This document shows, one piece after another, positions 7,682 through 14,803 of a stretch of 15,465 nucleotides of DNA (its first letter is position 1; each line of letters starts with the position of its first letter). Origin of the DNA: Methanosaeta sp. NSP1. GTDB taxonomy: Archaea > Halobacteriota > Methanosarcinia > Methanotrichales > Methanotrichaceae. The stretch is from contig NOLC01000189.1 in assembly GCA_002256595.1 (NCBI GenBank), positions 1 to 15,465 on the forward strand, read 5' to 3'. The notes under the pieces were generated by a model. It made no database searches, was not told the origin of the DNA, and was given only the letters and a program-made list of their open reading frames with translations. Both the position numbers and the translations under genes were made by a program.

Positions 7682-8193
7682 ACGCCAATCTCGTTCCCCG
7701 CGTGGACAAGGTTGTGGTGCATATAGGCGTAGGTGAGAGCGGCCAGAGGCTGGTCAACGCCGAAACCATCATGAAGACCATAACCAAGCAGCAGCCCGTT
7801 CGCTCCATTGCCAAGAAGACCCTGCCCACCTTCGGAATCAAGAAGAATGAGCCCATCGGTGCCAAGCTCACCCTGCGAGGCAAAGCGGCGGAGGAGTTTC
7901 TCGGCATTGCTCTCAAAGCAGCCGGGAGTAGCCTCAAGAAGAGCCAGTTCGACCAGCAGGGCAACTTCTCCTTCGGCATTGAGGAACACACCGACTTCCC
8001 GGGCATGAGATATGATCCCGAGATAGGAATATTCGGAATGGACGTCTCAGTGGCCATGAAGAGGGCCGGATACAGGATAGCACAGAGGCGGATATGCCAG
8101 AAGAAGCTTCCAGTACGGCAGAGGCTGAAAATGGACGACACCATGGATTTCGTGGCCAAAAAGTTCGGCATTGAGATCTTGGAGGCAGCATGA
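7678..8193 (+). CDS. rpl5: Large-subunit ribosomal protein uL5
   Basis: The 171-residue uL5 binds 5S rRNA together with uL18 and contacts the P-site tRNA. The conserved opening [17 protein letters not shown] is followed by the family pattern [20 protein letters not shown] and [35 protein letters not shown], then [18 protein letters not shown], is the usual C-terminal half. ATG 7678 overlaps the eS4 stop (ATGA). The gene's own stop overlaps the ATG of the small uS14 gene. Confidence 0.97.
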   Translation: MNANLVPRVDKVVVHIGVGESGQRLVNAETIMKTITKQQPVRSIAKKTLPTFGIKKNEPIGAKLTLRGKAAEEFLGIALKAAGSSLKKSQFDQQGNFSFGIEEHTDFPGMRYDPEIGIFGMDVSVAMKRAGYRIAQRRICQKKLPVRQRLKMDDTMDFVAKKFGIEILEAA

Positions 8194-8342
8194 AGAAAGG
8201 AAAAAAGGTCTACGGAAGAGGCGCAAACCTGTGCAAGCGCTGCGGCAATAAGAACGGCCTGGTGAGAAAGTACGGGATATACCTCTGCAGGCAGTGCTTC
8301 CGAGAGATCGCCCCTGAGATGGGCTTTGAAAAGTATTCGTAG
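8190..8342 (+). CDS. rps14: Small-subunit ribosomal protein uS14, zinc-binding form
   Basis: This small gene encodes 50 residues and is the archaeal zinc-binding form of uS14. Four cysteines, CKRC at 15-18 and CRQC at 33-36, provide a classic zinc site. The basic N-terminus ([11 protein letters not shown]) and the ending [13 protein letters not shown] are typical. It binds the head of the small subunit near uS3 and uS10. The ATG overlaps the uL5 stop (ATGA) with GGAGG at 8181-8185 upstream, and its TAG stop (8340-8342) supplies the first bases of the uS8 Shine-Dalgarno. Confidence 0.96.
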   Translation: MKKGKKVYGRGANLCKRCGNKNGLVRKYGIYLCRQCFREIAPEMGFEKYS

Positions 8343-8347
8343 GTGGC
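8341..8347 (+). promoter_or_regulatory. Shine-Dalgarno of rps8 with embedded rps14 stop
   Basis: AGGTGGC starts inside the TAG stop of rps14 and ends four bases before ATG 8352. The GTG inside it (8343) is in frame with the true start, so automatic gene callers can extend the protein wrongly by three residues. Confidence 0.65.
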
Positions 8348-8351
8348 TGCA

Positions 8352-8741
8352 ATGTTATTGGATCCACTGGCCGATGCCCTTTCCGTAATTAAAAATGCGG
8401 AGAGCGTGGGCAAGCCTGAATGTACCATCCATCCCGCCTCCAAGCTCATTGGAAGAGCTCTGAAGGTTATGGCGGATAGAGGATACATAGGCGAGTTTGA
8501 ATTTGTTGATGACGGAAAGTCGGGAATGTTCCGGGTGAAGCTTTTGGGCAAGATCAACCGCTGCGGCGTGATCAAGCCCAGGTTCTCCACCAAGGTGACC
8601 GAGATGGAGAAATGGGAGAAGCGATTCCTCCCTGCCAGGAACTTCGGAGTTCTGATTCTCAGTACCAGCAAAGGGGTCATGGCTCATTCCGATGCCAGGT
8701 CCCAGTCTCTGGGCGGTCAGCTCCTGGCTTATGTATATTAG
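8352..8741 (+). CDS. rps8: Small-subunit ribosomal protein uS8
   Basis: The 129-residue product begins [21 protein letters not shown], the expected archaeal uS8 start, and ends with the conserved [18 protein letters not shown] and [11 protein letters not shown]. The middle has [18 protein letters not shown]. uS8 is a primary binder of 16S rRNA helix 21 and in some organisms also regulates this operon by binding its mRNA; I see no obvious rRNA-mimic element here. ATG 8352 is chosen over GTG 8343, which is part of the ribosome binding site. The TAG stop is again embedded in the next gene's Shine-Dalgarno. Confidence 0.97.
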   Translation: MLLDPLADALSVIKNAESVGKPECTIHPASKLIGRALKVMADRGYIGEFEFVDDGKSGMFRVKLLGKINRCGVIKPRFSTKVTEMEKWEKRFLPARNFGVLILSTSKGVMAHSDARSQSLGGQLLAYVY

Positions 8742-8746
8742 GTGAT
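8740..8746 (+). promoter_or_regulatory. Shine-Dalgarno of rpl6 with embedded rps8 stop
   Basis: AGGTGAT begins inside the TAG stop of rps8 (8739-8741) and is followed by a four-base spacer and ATG 8751. It is the clearest model in the window for the shared junction design, because here the start codon is an unambiguous ATG. Confidence 0.7.
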
Positions 8747-8750
8747 CGCA

Positions 8751-9281
8751 ATGGTCAAAGAGATCGCACGAGCGGTAGAGATCCCGGAAGGAGTTGCCGT
8801 ATCCGTAGAAGGAAATACGGTTAAAGTAAAGGGGCCCAAGGGTGAGGTATCCCGGCAGCTCTCTTATCCCGAGATAGAGATCAAGAACCAGGACTCTCAA
8901 CTGATCGTGAATTCCAGGCTCGACAGAAAGCGCCATCGAGCAATGGTGGGAACCTTGGCTGCGCATATAGGCAATATGATCGCCGGCGTAACCCGAGGAT
9001 ATGAGTACAAGATGAAGGTAGTGTACTCTCACTTTCCCATACAGCTCAAGGCGGCTTCCGATGAGCTCATCATAAGCAACTTTCTGGGTGAGAGAAAGTC
9101 TCGATCCGCCAGGATTCTTCCCGGCGCCAAGGTCGAGATAGGCAAAGATGAAGTGACTATAACAGGCATCGACAAGGAGCAGGTTGGCCAGACCATGGCC
9201 AACATAGAGCAGGCTACCAGGGTGCATGGTTTCGATATCAGGATATTCCAGGACGGAATTTACCTGGTGGAGAAGAGGTGA
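8751..9281 (+). CDS. rpl6: Large-subunit ribosomal protein uL6
   Basis: The 176-residue uL6 shows the two homologous domains of the family. The first has VSVEGNTVKVKGPKGEVSRQ; the second has VVYSHFPIQLKAASDELIISN and the signature FLGERKSRSARILPGAKVEI, then DEVTITGIDKEQVGQTMANIE. uL6 binds near the sarcin-ricin loop and the factor-binding site. ATG 8751 is four bases after AGGTGAT; GTG 8742 lies inside that element. Its stop TGA (9279-9281) lies inside the Shine-Dalgarno of eL32. Confidence 0.97.
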   Translation: MVKEIARAVEIPEGVAVSVEGNTVKVKGPKGEVSRQLSYPEIEIKNQDSQLIVNSRLDRKRHRAMVGTLAAHIGNMIAGVTRGYEYKMKVVYSHFPIQLKAASDELIISNFLGERKSRSARILPGAKVEIGKDEVTITGIDKEQVGQTMANIEQATRVHGFDIRIFQDGIYLVEKR

Positions 9282-9282
9282 C
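9276..9282 (+). promoter_or_regulatory. Shine-Dalgarno deciding the GTG start of rpl32e
   Basis: AGGTGAC contains the TGA stop of rpl6 and sits four bases before GTG 9287. GTG 9278 lies inside the element and is in frame nine bases upstream, so it is a likely false start. Confidence 0.65.
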
Positions 9283-9286
9283 GACA

Positions 9287-9661
9287 GTGGCAGAGAGGTT
9301 GCTAAGAGTCAGAACCCGGCAGAAGTCAAAGAAGCCCGAGTTCAACTTCCATGATTCACACAAAAAGAAGCGGCTGGCCACCAGTTGGAGAAAGCCTCGC
9401 GGCCTGCACAACAAGCTCCGGCAGCAGATAGCGGCCAAGGGAAAGCTGGTCCGACCGGGCTTTGGCAGCCCCAAGGCTGTCCGGGGATACCATCCCTGCG
9501 GCCTGCCTGAGGTGCTGGTGAACAACGTGGCTGAGCTGGAAAAGGCGCAGGGCTTTGCCGTACGCATAGCTTCTGCCGTGGGCAGAAGGAAGCGCCTGGA
9601 TATAGAGGCTAAGGCGGCGCAGGCCGGCCTCAAGGTTCTCAATGCCAAGGGAGGCGCCTGA
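9287..9661 (+). CDS. rpl32e: Large-subunit ribosomal protein eL32
   Basis: From GTG 9287 the protein is 124 residues and starts MAERLLRVRTRQKSKKPEF. The core has the family's WRKPRGLHNKLRQQ, VRPGFGSPKAVRGYHPCGL and EVLVNNVAELEKA, ending with an alpha helix (KRLDIEAKAAQAGLKVLNA). eL32 has no bacterial counterpart and binds domain II of 23S rRNA. GTG 9278 is in frame but is part of the Shine-Dalgarno. The gene ends one base before the short linker to rpl19e. Confidence 0.94.
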   Translation: MAERLLRVRTRQKSKKPEFNFHDSHKKKRLATSWRKPRGLHNKLRQQIAAKGKLVRPGFGSPKAVRGYHPCGLPEVLVNNVAELEKAQGFAVRIASAVGRRKRLDIEAKAAQAGLKVLNAKGGA

Positions 9662-9662
9662 G

Positions 9663-10124
9663 ATGCCAGGATTTACTACCCAGCGGCGTCTGGCTGCAGC
9701 CGAATTGAAGGTTGGCGAGAGCCGGGTCTGGATCAATCCCGATCAGGAGATGGCCGGAGATCTATCCGATGCCATAACCCACGAGGACATCAGAGCTCAG
9801 ATTCAGGCCGGAAACATCAAGGCCAAGCCCAAGAAAGGCAACAGCCGGGGCAGAATCAGAGCCAGGGCCGAGAAGCGGGCCTACGGCCACTGCAAGGGGC
9901 CGGGCCACAGAAGAGGCGCCAGCGGCGCTCGAAATCCCAGAAAAGAGCAGTGGATGACCAAGATCAGAGCTCTCCGAAAGAGGCTGCGGGAACTGCGAGA
10001 GGGCGGCCAGATAGACAGCCATGCCTACCGCTTGCTTTACCGCAAGTCCAAGGGCGGCGAGTACAGAAATCTGGCCCACCTGAATTCTTACATCAAGGCC
10101 AAGGGCCTTGCCAGAGGTGAGTGA
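9663..10124 (+). CDS. rpl19e: Large-subunit ribosomal protein eL19
   Basis: This 153-residue eL19 begins MPGFTTQRRLAAAELKVGESRVWINP, with the conserved RVWINPDQ motif. The very basic middle has SRGRIRARAEKRAYGHCKGPGHRRG, written here in parts (SRGRIRARAEKRAYG and GPGHRRGASGAR), and the long C-terminal helix contains IRALRKRLRELREGGQID. eL19 makes an archaeal/eukaryotic bridge between the subunits. The in-frame upstream ATG at 9642 lies within the end of rpl32e; ATG 9663 fits the family and has GGAGG at 9649-9653. Confidence 0.95.
   Translation: MPGFTTQRRLAAAELKVGESRVWINPDQEMAGDLSDAITHEDIRAQIQAGNIKAKPKKGNSRGRIRARAEKRAYGHCKGPGHRRGASGARNPRKEQWMTKIRALRKRLRELREGGQIDSHAYRLLYRKSKGGEYRNLAHLNSYIKAKGLARGE
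10115..10121 (+). promoter_or_regulatory. Shine-Dalgarno deciding the TTG start of rpl18
   Basis: AGGTGAG lies four bases before TTG 10126; the spacer is TGAC and contains the TGA stop of rpl19e (10122-10124). No other in-frame start codon nearby has both this spacing and a family-like N-terminus. Confidence 0.65.
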
Positions 10125-10125
10125 C

Positions 10126-10635
10126 TTGGCTACTGGACCTAGGTACAGAGTCCCCTTCCGCAGGCGGAGAGAGGGCAAGACCAACTATCATGTTAGATAC
10201 AAGCTGATACTATCCAAGAAACCCAGAGTTGTAATCAGGAAGAGCAATGCTGGCACCACATTGCAGCTGGTGCTGGCCGAGCAGACCGGGGACAAGACCC
10301 TTCTCACGGTCAACTCCCGCTCCCTGGAGGACTTCGGATATACCTTCAGCAAGGGCAATATTCCTGCCGCTTATCTCACCGGCCTGCTCTTCGGCAAGAA
10401 GATGCTGGCTTTGGGCATAAGCGAAGGAATAGCAGACATAGGCCTGCATTCCTCTACTAAAGGAAACAGGATCTATGCCGCAGTTAAGGGTGTAGTGGAT
10501 GCAGGCGTGGATGTGCCTTACGGCGAAGAGATACTGCCAGAAGAGGATAGGATCCGTGGCCAGCACATAAAGGATTACACCGGTGCGGATATCGTGGCCC
10601 AATTCGAGCAGGCTAAGGAGAAGATACTGGGGTGA
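10126..10635 (+). CDS. rpl18: Large-subunit ribosomal protein uL18
   Basis: Read from TTG 10126 the 169-residue product begins [21 protein letters not shown], the textbook archaeal uL18 N-terminus. [20 protein letters not shown] sequence ([16 protein letters not shown] here) and [21 protein letters not shown] follow, then [19 protein letters not shown]. uL18 binds 5S rRNA with uL5. The upstream TTG at 10108 would add MPEVSD, which the family does not have. The TGA stop lies in the GGTGAG element before rps5. Confidence 0.95.
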   Translation: MATGPRYRVPFRRRREGKTNYHVRYKLILSKKPRVVIRKSNAGTTLQLVLAEQTGDKTLLTVNSRSLEDFGYTFSKGNIPAAYLTGLLFGKKMLALGISEGIADIGLHSSTKGNRIYAAVKGVVDAGVDVPYGEEILPEEDRIRGQHIKDYTGADIVAQFEQAKEKILG

Positions 10636-10636
10636 G
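10630..10636 (+). promoter_or_regulatory. Shine-Dalgarno of rps5 with embedded rpl18 stop
   Basis: GGGTGAG contains the rpl18 stop TGA (10633-10635) and is followed after three bases by ATG 10640. It repeats the stop-in-binding-site pattern seen elsewhere in the operon. Confidence 0.6.
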
Positions 10637-10639
10637 CTT

Positions 10640-11266
10640 ATGGACAAGAAAAGAAAACAGCGTGATTTTTACCAGGAAGTATGGGTCCCCAGGACCAGGC
10701 TTGGAAAGCTTGTCTCTGAGGGCCAGGTAACCACCTTCGATGAGGCGGTGGCCTCAGGCCTGCCCATAAAGGAGGCCGGCCTGGTCGATGTGCTGGTGCC
10801 GGGATTGGAGGATGAGGTCCTGGATATCAATATGGTTCAGAGGATGACCGACTCGGGAAGAAGGGTCAAATTCAGAACCACAGTCATAGTTGGAAACCGG
10901 GACGGATATATTGGTCTTGGCGAGGGCAAAGATGTCCAGGTGGGAAAGGCCATCAAAAAGGGCATCGATAACGCCAAGATGAATTTGATGAAGGTTAAGA
11001 GGGGCTGCGGAAGCTGGGAATGCGGCTGCGGCCAGGGCCATACTGTGCCTTATGAGGTAACCGGCGAGTCCGGAAGCGTTCGGGTAGTTCTCATTCCAGC
11101 GCCACGGGGCCTGGGCATAGCTGCCGGGGAGACATCCAAGAAGGTCATGGACATGGCCGGGATCAAGGATGTTTGGACCAGGACGGCCGGGTCCACCCGC
11201 ACCACACTCAACTTCGCCAAGGCCACATTCAATGCCCTCATCAATACCATACAAGTGAGGGCCTGA
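10640..11266 (+). CDS. rps5: Small-subunit ribosomal protein uS5
   Basis: The 208-residue archaeal uS5 has an N-terminal extension ([23 protein letters not shown] in two parts: [15 protein letters not shown] and RTRLGKLV). The double-stranded-RNA-binding domain is at about 75-130, with [19 protein letters not shown]. The archaeal/eukaryotic cysteine-rich loop [18 protein letters not shown] follows, then [16 protein letters not shown] and [16 protein letters not shown]. uS5 lines the mRNA entry channel and influences decoding accuracy. Open frame upstream to 10583 lies within rpl18; ATG 10640 follows GGGTGAG. Confidence 0.97.
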   Translation: MDKKRKQRDFYQEVWVPRTRLGKLVSEGQVTTFDEAVASGLPIKEAGLVDVLVPGLEDEVLDINMVQRMTDSGRRVKFRTTVIVGNRDGYIGLGEGKDVQVGKAIKKGIDNAKMNLMKVKRGCGSWECGCGQGHTVPYEVTGESGSVRVVLIPAPRGLGIAAGETSKKVMDMAGIKDVWTRTAGSTRTTLNFAKATFNALINTIQVRA

Positions 11267-11268
11267 AG

Positions 11269-11724
11269 ATGTTTGCCATAATCAGACTGCGCGGCGAGGT
11301 GAACCTTCGCCCGGGCATCAAGTCCACACTGGAGATGCTGCGCATGCACCGGGTCAACCATTGCGTGGTGGTAAAAGAGGATGAGCATTTCAGGGGCATG
11401 ATCCAGAAGGTAAAGGACTATGTGGCCTGGGGAAAGATCGATGACCAGACCCTGACTCTGCTCTTGGAGCGGCGGGGCAGGCTCTCCGGAAACCGCCGGC
11501 TGACAGAGGATTTCTTAAAGGAGAATACATCCTATGGCTCCTTTGGGGAGCTGGCAACTGCGGTCAACTCCGGTGCAGCAAGCCTGAAGGATCTGGGAAT
11601 CAAGCCTATATTCAGACTGCATCCTGCCAGGAAGGGCCTGAAGACCATCAAGAAGACCGCACAGCAGGGCGGAGACCTGGGCTTCCGAGCCGATTTGGCG
11701 GATCTTATCAAGAGGATGAGGTGA
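11269..11724 (+). CDS. rpl30: Large-subunit ribosomal protein uL30
   Basis: The 151-residue protein is the long archaeal/eukaryotic form of uL30, more than twice the bacterial length. It starts [17 protein letters not shown], followed by [15 protein letters not shown], the beta-alpha core. The extension contains [21 protein letters not shown] and ends with [17 protein letters not shown]. The frame is open upstream to 11173, but that part overlaps rps5; ATG 11269 comes two bases after its stop. The TGA stop is part of the Shine-Dalgarno of rpl15. Confidence 0.96.
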   Translation: MFAIIRLRGEVNLRPGIKSTLEMLRMHRVNHCVVVKEDEHFRGMIQKVKDYVAWGKIDDQTLTLLLERRGRLSGNRRLTEDFLKENTSYGSFGELATAVNSGAASLKDLGIKPIFRLHPARKGLKTIKKTAQQGGDLGFRADLADLIKRMR

Positions 11725-11725
11725 G
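11719..11725 (+). promoter_or_regulatory. Shine-Dalgarno of rpl15 with embedded rpl30 stop
   Basis: AGGTGAG contains the rpl30 stop TGA (11722-11724) and lies six bases before ATG 11732. Confidence 0.6.
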
Positions 11726-11731
11726 AGAAGC

Positions 11732-12109
11732 ATGGTTAGACCAAAGACAAAGGAACGCAGAGGCCACCGGACCTATCACGGCAAGCATAAGAATCATAGA
11801 GGCGGCGGCACCCGTGGCGGCAGGGGAGATGTGGGCAAGTGCAAGCACCACTTCATGCGCTCCATGCTTCTCGGCACTCAGATGGGCCAGCATGGATTCG
11901 TCCGGCTTCCCCTGACCCCGGATGTCGAGACCGTTAACGTGGGCGTACTGGACCAGATGGCAGGGCCGGAGGGCAGTATTGAGCTCTCCGGGATGAAGGT
12001 TCTAGGCAGCGGCAAGGTAACCAGGAAGCTGTCCGTCAGCGCGGCGGGATTCTCTGCGACGGCTAAGGAAAAGATCGAGGCTGCTGGTGGTCAAGCAGAA
12101 GTAGTATGA
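11732..12109 (+). CDS. rpl15: Large-subunit ribosomal protein uL15
   Basis: This 125-residue uL15 has the glycine- and basic-rich N-terminus that threads into rRNA ([20 protein letters not shown], 11-30). The folded part has [11 protein letters not shown], followed by the C-terminal [20 protein letters not shown] and [15 protein letters not shown]. It is somewhat shorter than the roughly 140-150 residues I would expect for archaeal uL15: the segment between ETVNVGVLD and [10 protein letters not shown] is compact. Nothing suggests damage. The stop overlaps the ATG of secY (ATGA), linking ribosome and translocon genes. Confidence 0.95.
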   Translation: MVRPKTKERRGHRTYHGKHKNHRGGGTRGGRGDVGKCKHHFMRSMLLGTQMGQHGFVRLPLTPDVETVNVGVLDQMAGPEGSIELSGMKVLGSGKVTRKLSVSAAGFSATAKEKIEAAGGQAEVV

Positions 12110-13719
12110 ACCAGCAGAGTTTCTTTTATGCGATAGAGCCCTTTGTGCGCCGGCTCCCTTCGGTGGAGCGGCCCACAGGGCACGTCCATTTTAAGAGAAA
12201 GCTAAGCTGGACCCTAGCTATTCTGATGCTTTACTTCGTCCTGGGAAACATACCCCTCTTCGGGCTGTCCAAGGCGTCCATTGATATATTCAGCGCCTAT
12301 CGCGCCTTTTTTGCCGGATCCTTCGGCTCCATGATGCTCCTGGGCATAGGACCTATAGTCACAGCATCCATCGTACTGCAGCTTCTGGTTGGAGCCCAGA
12401 TCATCAAGCTCAATCTAAGCGATCCGCGAGACCAGGCCATTTATCAGGGCACCCAAAAAGCCCTGGTCTTTGTGATGGTAGCAGTGGAGGCTCTGCCTCA
12501 AGTTGTGGGAGGCTACCTGCTGCCCGATGCCGGGCTGGCCACTACTCTAGGGGTCACCACAGGCATAATCTCATTATTGATCTTTATTCAGGTCTTCGTG
12601 GGCGGATCTCTTATCGTCTATATGGATGAGGTCGTATCCAAATGGGGCGTGGGCTCAGGCGTGGGTCTGTTCATCGTGGCCGGAATCGCCCAGCAGCTTG
12701 TGACAGGTATCATCAATCCTGCCTCAGGCGACGGCGGACTTCCCGTGGGCATCATACCCAAGTGGATCTATATCATCTCCCAGCAGCTTATCGGATTTGA
12801 TACCATATTCACATCAGAGGGGCTTCAATATATATTCGTCACCGGCGGAATTCTAGCCCTGATATCCACCATCATCATCATACTGTTGGTGGTGTTCGTG
12901 GAGTCCACCAGAATTGAGATTCCCCTGGCCCACAGCCGGGTGAGGGGCGCACGCGGGAGATTCCCGGTCAAGCTGGTTTACGCCTCGGTTCTGCCCATGA
13001 TCCTGGTGCGGGCCATACAGGCCAATATCCAGATGCTGGGATCTCTGGTCGCCTCCAAGGTCGGCGCAGTGACCACAGCGACGGTAACAGGAGAAGGCAT
13101 TACAACAGTTTACACCGGCTACTCCAGCTTCCTGGGAGACTTCATCTCTCAGGCCAGGTATAATGCGGCCACCGGAGCGGCCATGAGCGGATCATCGCCC
13201 CAGCCGATATCCGGCTTGATGTACTACCTGTCGCCCATCGGCGGCCCAAGCGACTGGATACCGAGCATGGTAGCCTCATCCAATGCCGGAATGACTGAAC
13301 TGGGCTTCTCGCCCATTGCTATTTGGCAGATAGTGCTGCATGTCCTGACCGACTCCGTATTCCTGATCCTGGGCGGCATACTCTTCGCCATATTCTGGAT
13401 TGAGACCACGGGCATGGGACCCAAGAGCGTGGCAGCCAAGATTCATAACTCCGGGCTGCAGGTTCCTGGTTATCGCAGGAATCCCGCCTCCATAGAGCGG
13501 CTGATGGAAAGGTACATCCCCAAGGTGACTGTGATCGGCGGCGTTATCATCGGCCTCTTGACCCTGATCGCCAGCCTGCTTGGCACTTTAGGCGGCGCAG
13601 GCGGAACGGGGCTGCTCCTGGCGGTGAGCATTGTCTATAGGCTCTATGAGCAGATAGCAAGCGAGCAGATTCAGGAGATGTACCCCATGATGCAGAAGTT
13701 CTTCGGAGCATCGGCATGA
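12106..13719 (+). CDS. secY: Preprotein translocase subunit SecY (Sec61 alpha homologue)
   Basis: The 537-residue membrane protein is the channel of the Sec translocon. Hydrophobic segments consistent with ten transmembrane helices are visible, starting at about 33-52 ([19 protein letters not shown]). Family motifs include [20 protein letters not shown] (plug and second helix region, about 70-90), [21 protein letters not shown], and the cytosolic loop [20 protein letters not shown], whose basic residues contact the ribosome. [14 protein letters not shown] and the ending [16 protein letters not shown] are also typical. The protein is about 100 residues longer than the Methanocaldococcus form; most of the extra length is in an extracytoplasmic part at about 318-405. 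It overlaps both neighbours by four bases. Confidence 0.97.
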   Translation: MNQQSFFYAIEPFVRRLPSVERPTGHVHFKRKLSWTLAILMLYFVLGNIPLFGLSKASIDIFSAYRAFFAGSFGSMMLLGIGPIVTASIVLQLLVGAQIIKLNLSDPRDQAIYQGTQKALVFVMVAVEALPQVVGGYLLPDAGLATTLGVTTGIISLLIFIQVFVGGSLIVYMDEVVSKWGVGSGVGLFIVAGIAQQLVTGIINPASGDGGLPVGIIPKWIYIISQQLIGFDTIFTSEGLQYIFVTGGILALISTIIIILLVVFVESTRIEIPLAHSRVRGARGRFPVKLVYASVLPMILVRAIQANIQMLGSLVASKVGAVTTATVTGEGITTVYTGYSSFLGDFISQARYNAATGAAMSGSSPQPISGLMYYLSPIGGPSDWIPSMVASSNAGMTELGFSPIAIWQIVLHVLTDSVFLILGGILFAIFWIETTGMGPKSVAAKIHNSGLQVPGYRRNPASIERLMERYIPKVTVIGGVIIGLLTLIASLLGTLGGAGGTGLLLAVSIVYRLYEQIASEQIQEMYPMMQKFFGASA

Positions 13720-14324
13720 AGAACGGGCTGATGAAGTCTCTGGACAGAGCCGCCCTGGCGGTGGGCTTTGTCCTCTTTTTTGGGATTATGGTCAGCTCAG
13801 ATCTAAGAAATAGCCTGGGTGTTGCTACCGGGCATCTCATCGGATGGCTTCCAGATATCCTGCCCTTTCATGTGGTGCTCTTCATTTTGGCTGCTGTGAC
13901 GGGGCTTTATGCCAGCCTGATTCAGAAATACACCATGGACTGGGAGTTTCTGAGGGTGCAGCAGGAGAAGATGAAGCGGCTTCAGCGCAGCATGAAAGAG
14001 GCCCAGCTTTCCGGGGATCAGGCCAGGATTCAGAGTCTGCAAAGCGAGCAGATGAAGATGGTCTCGGAGCAGGGCAAGATGATGCAGATGCAGTTCAAGC
14101 CCATGCTCTACATCGGCATCATATCCATACCCCTGTTCATGTGGGCCTATCTCTATATCGGCGAGCATTCCGCCCTGACCATGACCTTTCCCTTCTGGGG
14201 GGAGCATGCCATCAATACCACTGTCCTGGGCCCTATACTCTACTGGTTCTACTGGTACTTCGTCTGCTCTCTGCCGGTATCGCAGATCATCAGAAAGGCC
14301 CTGGACATAGGGAGCATGAGCTAG
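13716..14324 (+). CDS. DUF106/EMC3-family membrane protein (archaeal Oxa1/YidC-like insertase)
   Basis: The 202-residue protein fits the archaeal DUF106 family, related to EMC3, TMCO1 and YidC, which inserts membrane proteins beside or instead of the translocon. Hydrophobic segments are at about 12-29, 48-69, 129-149 and 167-187. Between the second and third lies a charged coiled-coil at about 74-122 (VQQEKMKRLQRSMKEAQLSG and following), the typical hairpin thought to contact the ribosome or nascent chain. The Met-rich run MMQMQFKPM precedes the third helix, which fits substrate-groove features of the family. It starts by a four-base overlap with secY. In many archaea adk lies between secY and this gene; here they are directly joined. 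Confidence 0.88.
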   Translation: MKNGLMKSLDRAALAVGFVLFFGIMVSSDLRNSLGVATGHLIGWLPDILPFHVVLFILAAVTGLYASLIQKYTMDWEFLRVQQEKMKRLQRSMKEAQLSGDQARIQSLQSEQMKMVSEQGKMMQMQFKPMLYIGIISIPLFMWAYLYIGEHSALTMTFPFWGEHAINTTVLGPILYWFYWYFVCSLPVSQIIRKALDIGSMS

Positions 14325-14325
14325 G

Positions 14326-14803
14326 ATGATCATCACCATCAGTGGTGCGCCTGGAACCGGCACATCCACTTTGGCCCGCGCACTCTCTGCGGAGATGAAG
14401 CTGCGCTGGGTCAACTCCGGCAGCCTCTTCCGCAAGATCGCCGCTGAAAAGAACATCTCGGTCAAGGATATGAACCGCCTGGCGGAGAGAGGTCCGGAGA
14501 TAGACTATCTCATTGACGACGCCCAGAGGTCTCTGGCCAAGGACGGAAGCGGGGGAGTTTTCGAGGACCAACCTGCGCACCCGCGCCGAGCGCATAGCCA
14601 AGAGGGAGGCCAAGCTGGTCGAGGACGCCATGGCCGAGACGCGGGCGCGGGAGGAGAGCGAGGCGCGGCGGTACAAGATGTACTATAACATAGACATCAA
14701 CGATTTTTCCAACTACGATCTGGTGGTGGACAGCGGAAAGTTCGATGAAACAGGGACGCTGGCCATTGTCCTGGCGGCAGTGAGGTGCAGAGGGTGCCAG
14801 TGA
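14326..14803 (+). pseudogene. cmk: Cytidylate kinase, interrupted by an internal deletion and frameshift
   Basis: Cytidylate kinase phosphorylates CMP and dCMP using ATP. The first part reads well in one frame from ATG 14326: the P-loop GAPGTGTST at residues 7-15, WVNSGSLFRKIAAEK, and EIDYLIDDAQRSLAKDGS ending in GGVFE at about 14565. The rest of the protein resumes in the +2-offset frame from about 14564: RTNLRTRAERIAKREAK, REESEARRYKMYYNIDINDF and SNYDLVVDSGKFDETGT, stopping at 14803. Between them the family has about 16 more residues (the EGRLAG...ADLKIWL segment, which binds CMP); these are missing, so roughly 50 bases are lost, not just one base. Read straight, the protein would stop after 120 residues at 14688. 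It is either a real defect or a sequence/assembly error. Confidence 0.8.

Noticed and set aside
8190..8751. A ribosomal-protein autoregulatory site (uS8 or similar) in the middle of the operon
   Set aside because: Spacers here are only a few bases and I could not find a helix resembling the rRNA target by eye; a structure search would be needed.
8355..9227. Long minus-strand open frame (290 codons) opposite rps8 and rpl6
   Set aside because: It lies entirely against two well-conserved ribosomal protein genes, resembles no family I know, and long antisense frames are common in this base composition.
13803..14465. Minus-strand open frame (220 codons) opposite the DUF106 gene and cmk
   Set aside because: The translation is His/Leu/Gln-rich and unlike a folded protein, as expected from the complement of a coiled-coil coding region.
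14513..14803. A separate small gene starting at ATG 14513
   Set aside because: Its translation from 14564 on is clearly the C-terminal half of cytidylate kinase, so it is the second fragment of cmk. The ATG lies in out-of-frame sequence of the first half.
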